From NCBI GenBank assembly GCA_015852425.1, contig JAAAIG010000552.1:404-26511 (forward strand): a stretch of 26,108 nucleotides of DNA, read 5' to 3'. The position numbers were made by a program, and so were the translations under genes. The notes beneath the pieces were generated by a model that did not search any database, was not told where the DNA came from, and saw only the letters and a list, made by a program, of their open reading frames with translations. The DNA comes from Gryganskiella cystojenkinii (lineage: Eukaryota > Mortierellomycota > Mortierellomycetes > Mortierellales > Mortierellaceae). Positions 19,609 to 26,108 of this stretch are shown piece by piece (position 1 is the stretch's first letter; the number at the start of each line of letters is the position of its first letter).

Positions 19609-22600
19609 ATGTCTGCACCTAAGACTCGTCGACCTCGTAAGGAAACCACCACTAGCGAAACATTCGATTCGTTCCTCGGACGCAATTCCAATGCTCTGCT
19701 TCTTTTCCCGGTTAATTGATTCACCGTTGTGCTGACTCATTTTCTCTTTCATTCTTTGTTCTTGGAAACATAGCCATCACTTTGACACCACAGGAGAAGT
19801 TGTACTATGATCAGCTATGGAATGAACTGGATTCCGCTGGAGAAGGATTCCTCTCACGATCAGATGCCATGGTATTTTTTGACAAGAGTGGGTCGGACCC
19901 CGAGACTTTAGCACAGGTGAGCATTTTATTTCCCCTTCGTGTTCTGAGTGTCGATATGAGGAATGCTTGAATATTCAATTTCCTTGTTTTTTTTGCTGTA
20001 GATCTGGGAAAGAGCAGACCCAGACAACAAAGGTGTCCTCGGCAGGAACGGGTTCAATGTTGCCCTTCGATTCATCGGCCGTGCTCAAACAGAGACGCTG
20101 ACCGCATTCTTGTCTGTTGCTCAAAAAAAAAAAAAAAAAAAAAGTTGGCGCATGACAAGACAACTCTATGTTTTTCTTAAAGCCTTTACTATTTAGTTTA
20201 CTTATGTGTTAGTTGCCATTCTTTTCTTTCTCTTTACTTGTAGCGGGTCCATTGCCAAGATTTGGATACGACGCAGTTTTTGCGGGCAAAAAAATTCACT
20301 CGACCGTGAGCGAAGATTGGGACGAGAACGATTTGCTCTATTGTCAAGGTGCCTTCCTGAACCTGACACCGACGAATGGATACGTACGAGGAGTGATCGC
20401 CCTGGAGAGCTTCATGATGTTTGGACTGTCTAAGGAGACCTTGACTGGTATTTGGTATGGGCGTATTGAGCCGGTACAAGTATCAAGGGAAGAACATAAG
20501 CGTAGGATATGTTCTGTAGGCTGACCTCCACTTCCTTATATGTTGGATATAGGGAGCTGATTGATAGTCAAAATCTCGGGAAGCTGGACCTGCATAGATT
20601 CACGATCGCTTATTACTACATCAAGCTGGTCTTGCGTGGATCCACAGAACTTCCCAACTCGGTTCCTGAGGCAGTCGTCCAGGCCTGCAAGCAGACTCCG
20701 GCTTTCTCAGCTACGTCTCAACATTCGTCGCCATCTTCTCTACCCGCCAACAACACCACGGACTATATGAGCGCGTACAACTCCATCTACGAGACTACAT
20801 TTAAACAAGCGCAAGAAAAAGCCGAACAGGAATTAGCTGTTGACTTGGCGGCTTATCAAGCCCAGCAACAGCACCAACTTGCGACCGAAATGACGGCCTA
20901 TCAACAACTTCAGGAGCAGCAGGAAAAGGATTTGGCGGGTGAAATAGCGGCCTATCAGGAACTCCAGGCTCAACGCCAGAGGGATCTCGCGGTCGAAGTC
21001 GCAGCCTATCAGACACTTTGGTCGCAAAAGGAACAGCAGCAGGAGAAGGATTTTTTTTCGACGGGTGAAATGGCGGCCTATCGGGAACTTCAGGCTCAAC
21101 GTGAGAGGGATCTCGCGGTCGAAGTCGCAGCCTATCAGAAACTTAGGTCGGAAGAGGAACAAAAACTCACGACCAGTTATCTGCAAGTGCAAAAGCAACA
21201 AGAGCAAGAACTCGCGGATCAGATGGTGGCATACCAACAACTTCAAGAGCAACAGAAAAAAGAGCTGACGGCTCAGATTGCAGCATATCAGGACGCTCGG
21301 GTGCATTCTCAGACTCAATTTTTGCAAAATATGTATGCCAACATCTTGAACCCGACCTTTTCGTCACTGTCGTTGTCGCCCTCGTCCTCAACTTCCACAA
21401 ATAATTTGCTGAAGGCGTTGCAGAACCAACAGGCTCAACAACAGCAGGAGATCGTCAATCTGCTGAACCCATATGCTGCAGGACCCCCACTCGCCACTCA
21501 GTCTCAGTCTACGATCGTTCAGTCATTGATGGATGTCGGGAAGAACTCGTTCAAACCCACGACAGGAGGCGTGTACAGCAACCCTGTTCAACAACAGCCA
21601 CACAACTCGCAACCACTCCCGCCTCGACCCCAGCCGCAACCTCAGGCACAGTCACCGCCAATCGCACAGACGACTCCTTCAAAACCAGTTTCGAACGCTC
21701 CGATGCAGAATTGGGATGCGACTACTATGAGTACCTCTGGAGTCCCAACAGCAAGTTGGCGTCCACCTGTTCAGCAGCAGCAACTACAATCTCCACAGCA
21801 GCAGTATCATCATCAACAGCCGCACGCTGGGACACCGGCCTATTACCCAAACCAAGGCCAACAACGGCTACAGCAGCAGCCGCAGCAGCAGCGGCCCGAA
21901 CCACCTTCTCAGCAATATTCGACCGACCCTGATGATTATTTGACAGCATATCGGCAACAGCGTCAGTACTCAGCGGATCCAAAGGACTATGTGAAGATGC
22001 AGCAGCAACAGCAACAGCAAAATCTTTATCAGTCACAGCAACAATTATACCAGCAAAACCAACCTTCACCCTCGACAAGCTATCAAAGTCAACCTGTATA
22101 CCCGCCACAACCCCAACAGCAGCAATATTACCAGGCGCAACCTGCCTACGCGTCCCCACCACCTCCCACTTCTCAGGAAGGATATTTTTCACCCTCACCA
22201 GTACCTGCACCCTCTTCACCAAGTCGCCAACAACATCAGTGTTCGTCGCCTGCAATCTTTCAGCCGACCACGGTGACTACTCCACCGTTCGATTCCAAGA
22301 ACCAGGCACCAGTCTCATATCCTCTGCAGGGGCAGCAGCAGCAGCAGCAGCAGATACAACAACAACTACCGACTATATACCAACCTCCGACCATCTCGAG
22401 ACCGCCAACAGGACCACAGCAGTCCCAAACACAATCACCCGCAACGGCAAGACCGCCCCAAGCGAACACACCGACTCGTCCAGCGAACCCACAACAGAGG
22501 TATCCGGAACCATCATCGTCAATATCATCAAAGACAGCAGAGACAGATGATTTGGCGAATACTTTTGGATCCATGGGCATCACTTCTTCTTCTTTTTCTA

Positions 22601-22767
22601 CTTTGTCGGCGGACGTCCAGAAAACCCAATCACCTCCGCCTCTTCCAGCTCGCGGGCCGCAAACCCATATTCCCAGGGGTGCACCCCAATATCGAGGAGA
22701 ACCTGGCGAGGATTCCGTAGAACCCCTAAGAGTTGGACGTGCTCCTCAAGCACATACCTGGTCATAG
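19609..22767 (+). CDS. EH-domain endocytic scaffold (Ede1/Eps15-like)
   Basis: Five exons: 19609-19636, 19774-19916, 20002 to about 20143, 20244-20454, 20553-22767 (about 900 residues). EH domain 1 contains LTPQEKLYYDQLWNELD and IWERADPDNKGVLGRNGF; EH domain 2 contains IWELIDSQNLGKLDLHRF. Both keep the IW that binds NPF peptides. PGPLPRF-like text links them, as in Ede1/Eps15. A helical region of imperfect 18-residue repeats ending AAYQ follows (nucleotides 20809-21300), then a Gln/Pro-rich disordered tail with two SxDPxDY motifs and a PPPLPARGP SH3-type site. Such proteins gather cargo and coat factors at early endocytic sites. The exon 3 donor is uncertain: only GTTGGC after a run of 21 A (20144) or GTGCTC at 20081 keeps phase. 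The first exon is short and rests on phase only. Confidence 0.82.
20920..21150 (+). repeat. 120-base tandem duplication in the EH gene
   Basis: Unit A (20920-21024) and unit B (21040-21150) lie 120 bases apart and share long identical stretches, including 36 identical bases starting AGAGGGATCTCGCGGTCGAA. Unit B has six extra bases in a T8 run, changing KDLAGE to KDFFSTGE without breaking the frame. This is a recent internal duplication within an older 18-residue repeat array. Confidence 0.8.
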
Positions 22768-23183
22768 TCTTTGTTGAGGTCCTGGACCTAGGAACATAAA
22801 GGAGAGTGGCTGCTTTCTCTTATTCGGTCCAACATGTCACAGCATTCCCCTCGCTTGATTACCATATTTTTCTTTGGCTCTTCATCAACTTTCACAACAA
22901 TCTCCCCTATTTATTCGGCTTCATTCCTCACCCCTGCATCTCTCTCACACTTTCTTTTCAATTCATCTCTTACCTTTCCTTCATCCCGCATCATATTTTC
23001 ATCTCTTGGCTACTTCACAGCACTATGACGGACAACAATATGTTCTGTCGTTGATGTCGAACCTGTTTTACGCATGAAAAACAGTAGTAAATAAGTTTCC
23101 AATGTTCAGTAACTAGATCTCACCATGTAATGCTTTCAATGCTGCCTTTCTAGGCAGTGAAGGCGGGGGGCTATATGCGGAAA
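22768..23183. other. 3' flank of EH gene
   Basis: T/C-rich sequence with short Ser/Phe/Leu-rich frames that I treat as non-coding. It probably includes the EH gene 3' untranslated region. Confidence 0.45.
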
Positions 23184-23264
23184 GTAAAATACGATATTGC
23201 CTTCACAATTATTTTAGTTCAATCCGGCAATTGTGACCTATTCCTAGATACCGGCTCGGAATGA
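23184..23264 (+). pseudogene. Pepsin-type aspartic protease fragment
   Basis: One frame reads KVKYDIAFTIILVQSG, then NCDLFLDTGSE, then a TGA at 23262. The hydrophobic strand followed by D-L-F-L-DTGS matches the first catalytic Asp region of A1 aspartic proteases; the flap and second DTG/DSG motifs are not found downstream. Only about 26 codons remain. It may be a relic of a secreted protease gene or of a retroelement protease, or a chance match to a short motif. Confidence 0.4.
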
Positions 23265-24453
23265 AACGGACAACGATGTGGACGATCGAATTATGAAACT
23301 AGTCCTAAACTCTTCAGCCTTCGCTGAAAGATGAACGATGCTCGTGGAAACTCGAAAGAAGAAATTAAATCAACTATGGACCCCTTGATCTTTGTAAGTC
23401 ACCGCATCGTAGGAACCATTTTAATGAGGTTATGAAGCCAATTCCTAACACAGCGCTTTACCCTCCTTCAACACTTCCGAAAGTTCTATCTCATGGTGAT
23501 GTCGAAGCTTGAGGTGTTCAATAAACAGTGTTTCGAATATGTCTTCGAATAAAAATACGTTTGTACGAGGGTCTAGCTTGCACCTGTAAATAAAACACTG
23601 CTACCGGACGCGTTCAAACTGTGCTTAAAGATGAAGAGTCTGGAAAGGAAAAGAAGTAGCATGATTTTCTTTGCAAAGGCGTTGTTGACTTGTTGGTCAA
23701 CAATAAAAGATCTTTGGTTATCCTTCAGGTACTTTTGACACTAAGAAGTGTGGGGCCGGATGACAAATAGACACTTCTGGCTAAGTCCCAACGCGACAGT
23801 CGCCTGCTCTCAACAGATTGAACTGAGGCATTCAATACTCAAAGGCGAAAGGCAAAAAAAAGGACTGGACCAATCGGGTAGGCGGTGTGTTGACACGAGT
23901 TTATCTTTACACGTTTCCTCCGTAGGACAAACAAGAATGTTTTTTAGCCTTGTGAACAAGAATGGCCCAAGGCTATTATAAAAAAAATATTGCAAAAGGC
24001 GGGGACAAAAGCGATATTCACGGTGCATCGGTTCGGCAGTCTGCACGAACAGCCCACGTTCTCTTGGAGGGACCGCTGAATGGAAGCTACTGAGTGGATG
24101 TGGTTACTTCAATGGTTCTTTTCAGAAGTTTAAGAGCACCTGAAAAGCAGAAAACTCTTGCTCTTCGTGTCCATAACTTGGCTTTTCCTAGGTAAGGAAG
24201 AGGGATAATGCAAACATCAAACACAGCCCATAGAAAACAAGGGAAATAAGTTCAGGGTGGATCAGAATTAAACAATGTGTTGAACCAAAAACACTGCTTT
24301 CGTCCCCAAGGCGAGTGAATTTTTCCTCTGTGTTGGAGGAAACATGCGAAGATAAACAAAGAGCAACGCCCGGGTCGCATCGGCACTTAACCCCCTGAGT
24401 GTTGCCCCTGAACTTTACCCTTTGGGAACGGGTGGTGACTTATAAGACCTGTC
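23265..24453. other. Intergenic with short dispersed repeats
   Basis: No gene I can support. Contains one copy of a direct repeat (23753-23776; partner 24454-24477) and an inverted pair (23897-23928 and 24331-24357). The layout is reminiscent of a degraded mobile element, but no ends can be fixed. Confidence 0.4.
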
Positions 24454-24477
24454 GGACCGGACGACAAATAGACACCT
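23753..24477. repeat. Direct and inverted repeat cluster
   Basis: The direct pair shares CCGGAYGACAAATAGACACYT at 23753-23776 and 24454-24477. The inverted pair shares GGAGGAAAC-TG-AAGATAAAC between the complement of 23897-23928 and 24331-24357. The right direct copy lies in the upstream region of the secreted cysteine-rich gene. Confidence 0.5.
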
Positions 24478-24629
24478 CCCCATGACTCATAACTAATCAT
24501 AACCCGCAATAGAGTAGTATAAGTGGTTGAGGCCATCCGAGCTAAATATTTCTCTTGTCCTTAAATAATTCCTCGTCCTTCCAAATTATCCCTTTCATTC
24601 TTTCCAAGATCAACACAGACCAAGAGTCC
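24454..24629 (+). promoter_or_regulatory. Upstream region of secreted cysteine-rich gene
   Basis: Contains a TATA-like AGTATAAGTGG near 24516-24526 and a pyrimidine-rich leader (24545-24605) before the ATG at 24630. It begins with the right copy of the direct repeat shared with 23753-23776. Confidence 0.45.
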
Positions 24630-25415
24630 ATGAAGCTGGTTATACCCGTCCTGACATTACTACTTACGCGTGCCGCGAGCGCATATACTGAAGTCTACCC
24701 CCTATAACGCCCTCTGTACTGGAGTTGTTGCCACCTGTGACGCTGGGCAGAGCTGCGCATACTGGAGTGGGACTGGATACGTTTGGTTAACTAGTGCTTT
24801 TGCCTCAGTGGGTGACGTTTACGTTTACTCCCACACCGATTGTGCAACAAAAGTCGCAAGTACCTCTCACTGTTACGGTAAGATATTTGAGACTTAACAA
24901 GATGTAATTGGGAATAAGAGAAGGATCCAAACTAGTCACGCTTTGCTCCACCTCTTCAGGCGGGCCTTGTGGCATAGCCATTGCTCTGATCTACTGAGTT
25001 ATTAATTTCGCCATCCAAATACACAACAATAGGCAATAACCAAGGTCAATTCGCAAGTGCAAACTCCTACGAGAACGATCCTATCTGTGTACCGCATTCA
25101 CGTAACTGCACAAGAAAAAAAAGATCAATGGAGGGTGCTCGCAATCTGTTGAAAGATGTGTTGGGGTTTGACAAGCTGCCACCCTCGGTAGGGTTTAATG
25201 ACAAAGAGACAGGAATACGTTATCTCATTCCATCAAATTCTCCGGAAGCTGCAACTTTCAGAAACCTGACAACAGACGAGGAACGAGAAGCTTTTGCTAA
25301 GAAAAACCACAGCTACACAACCTCATTTGATGCTGAAAAGAACCTCAAGTCAGTTCAGAAAGGCCCTATGTGGAATAAGAACTACGATAAACAGAGCCCT
25401 GGAGAAGTGTCATAA
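24630..25415 (+). pseudogene. Secreted cysteine-rich protein, frameshifted in a C5 run
   Basis: The ATG at 24630 opens a signal peptide (KLVIPVLTLLLTRAASA). Within CTACCCCCTATAAC (about 24697-24710) the frame changes by one base; as sequenced, translation stops after 25 residues, while the next frame runs through a cysteine-rich domain (ALC, ATC, QSC, TDC, SHC) to 24877. A GTAAGA donor at 24878 has two acceptors in the same phase: 25032 opens exon 2 (25033-25415), with two more cysteines, a dibasic KKRS and about 95 further residues; 24959 opens a short exon ending IALIY at 24997. With one C fewer the long form would be about 209 residues. Either a single-base assembly error or a young pseudogene. 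I do not recognise the family. The KKR may be a Kex2 cleavage site between two parts. Confidence 0.6.
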
Positions 25416-26108
25416 ATCACTGGATCAGCGTCTTGGTCTGTCACGACGCCCAACTAATAGCTTGTTCGACGCGGTTGCTTTCCAACGCTCCCCAACTCTG
25501 CTTCCTTCCTGGCTCCACCTTTTCGCAACCCAACTTTCCTACGACCCGTCCGCGCCCCAGAACCTCATCCAGTTACTTGCCACCCACCAATCGCAAATAT
25601 CTTCAACCCTTCAGTAGTAAACCTGGCCATATATTTTTATTCCAGATAAAATGAATTATTCACCTGCCACCCTTAACAACGTGAATATTATTTATGTCCA
25701 AGCCTTGCATGAGAGTCACATCCAGACCTCTTTTTTTTTTTTCTTGTCAAAGGTCCGTCCTTCGCAAGTGTGGGGGGGTGTTATTATCGGTTAGCTGTAA
25801 GTAAACAAGTTCTACGCGAACGAGTTCAACCCAGTGGAAACGGAAAGAATAAAATGCTGATGCACCTCTACCTCTGCACTACACGACCCACCTATGGTGG
25901 CCCATGTACCCTTGGTTCACTAATCGCGACCTCGTGGGTGATGTCTTGTATCCGCATGCGGGTCCTGTCCTCCAAGTGGCGTTTCCGTCCATTCAGACTG
26001 GCGTTCTCCAGTCCCTTGTCAAAAGGGGTTTGGACCACACTACCACACTACCACACTACCACCTCCCTTTTAGACCTCCGAAAATCTTTCGCATCCAATC
26101 ACAGACTC
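25416..26108. other. 3' flank and window edge
   Basis: Follows the cysteine-rich gene. A T14 run lies near 25731-25744. From 25854 (an ATG) two plus-strand frames remain open to the window end, so a gene truncated by the edge is possible but not shown. Confidence 0.35.
26034..26063 (+). repeat. Octamer tandem repeat
   Basis: Between three and four copies of CCACACTA in tandem. An eight-base unit would shift the reading frame if copy number changed, which argues against this stretch being coding. Confidence 0.8.

Noticed and set aside
21725..22583. Minus-strand frames of 107-176 codons
   Set aside because: Antisense shadows of the CAG/CAA-rich EH gene tail.
1..26108. CRISPR arrays, rRNA and tRNA genes
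   Set aside because: No regularly spaced repeats, no rRNA-like blocks, and no tRNA arm pattern (for example GGTTCGAATCC with a paired acceptor) was found by eye.

Overview
The window is fungal nuclear DNA. Short GT-AG introns (about 80-160 bases) interrupt several genes, pyrimidine-rich tracts precede several start codons, and the products are typical of fungi: secreted enzymes, a GPI-type surface protein and an Ede1/Eps15-like endocytic scaffold. A decayed Crinkler (CRN) gene and the general style suggest an early-diverging lineage such as Mortierellomycota. That placement is inference and no marker in the window proves it.

Layout: 1-2185 holds no gene I can support. A head-to-head pair follows: O6-methylguanine-DNA methyltransferase (MGMT, minus, 3 exons, 2186-3046) and a NUFIP1-like zinc-finger protein (plus, 4 exons, 3417-5717), sharing a 370-base intergenic region. 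A 1.9-kb spacer carries a compact TA-flanked hairpin element (6543-6676). Then come a secreted, probably GPI-anchored acid-phosphatase-type phosphoesterase (7634-8695) and a small eight-cysteine GPI-type protein (minus, 10333-10779).

From about 11.1 to 14.2 kb the DNA is a relic zone: a long imperfect inverted repeat (about 11120-12040) whose arms look like inverted copies of one former coding stretch, an assembly gap bordered by poly-G and poly-C, and a prolyl-oligopeptidase fragment. A two-exon GH92 alpha-mannosidase (minus, 14232-16820) follows. A second relic zone (17.7-19.3 kb) holds a frameshifted CRN pseudogene and a decayed copy of the last exons of the NUFIP1 gene. This copy abuts the promoter of a five-exon gene for a two-EH-domain endocytic scaffold (19609-22767). 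The last 3 kb contain a retropepsin/pepsin-type relic, short dispersed repeats and a secreted cysteine-rich protein gene with a frameshift in a C5 run (24630-25415).

The genes do not form a pathway. Three products (phosphoesterase, eight-cysteine protein, GH92 mannosidase) and the broken cysteine-rich gene act at the cell surface or outside; MGMT and NUFIP1 act in the nucleus; the EH protein acts at endocytic sites. The most notable features are the intermixed intact genes and decayed gene copies, the inverted repeat, and the frameshifted secreted gene with two in-phase splice acceptors.
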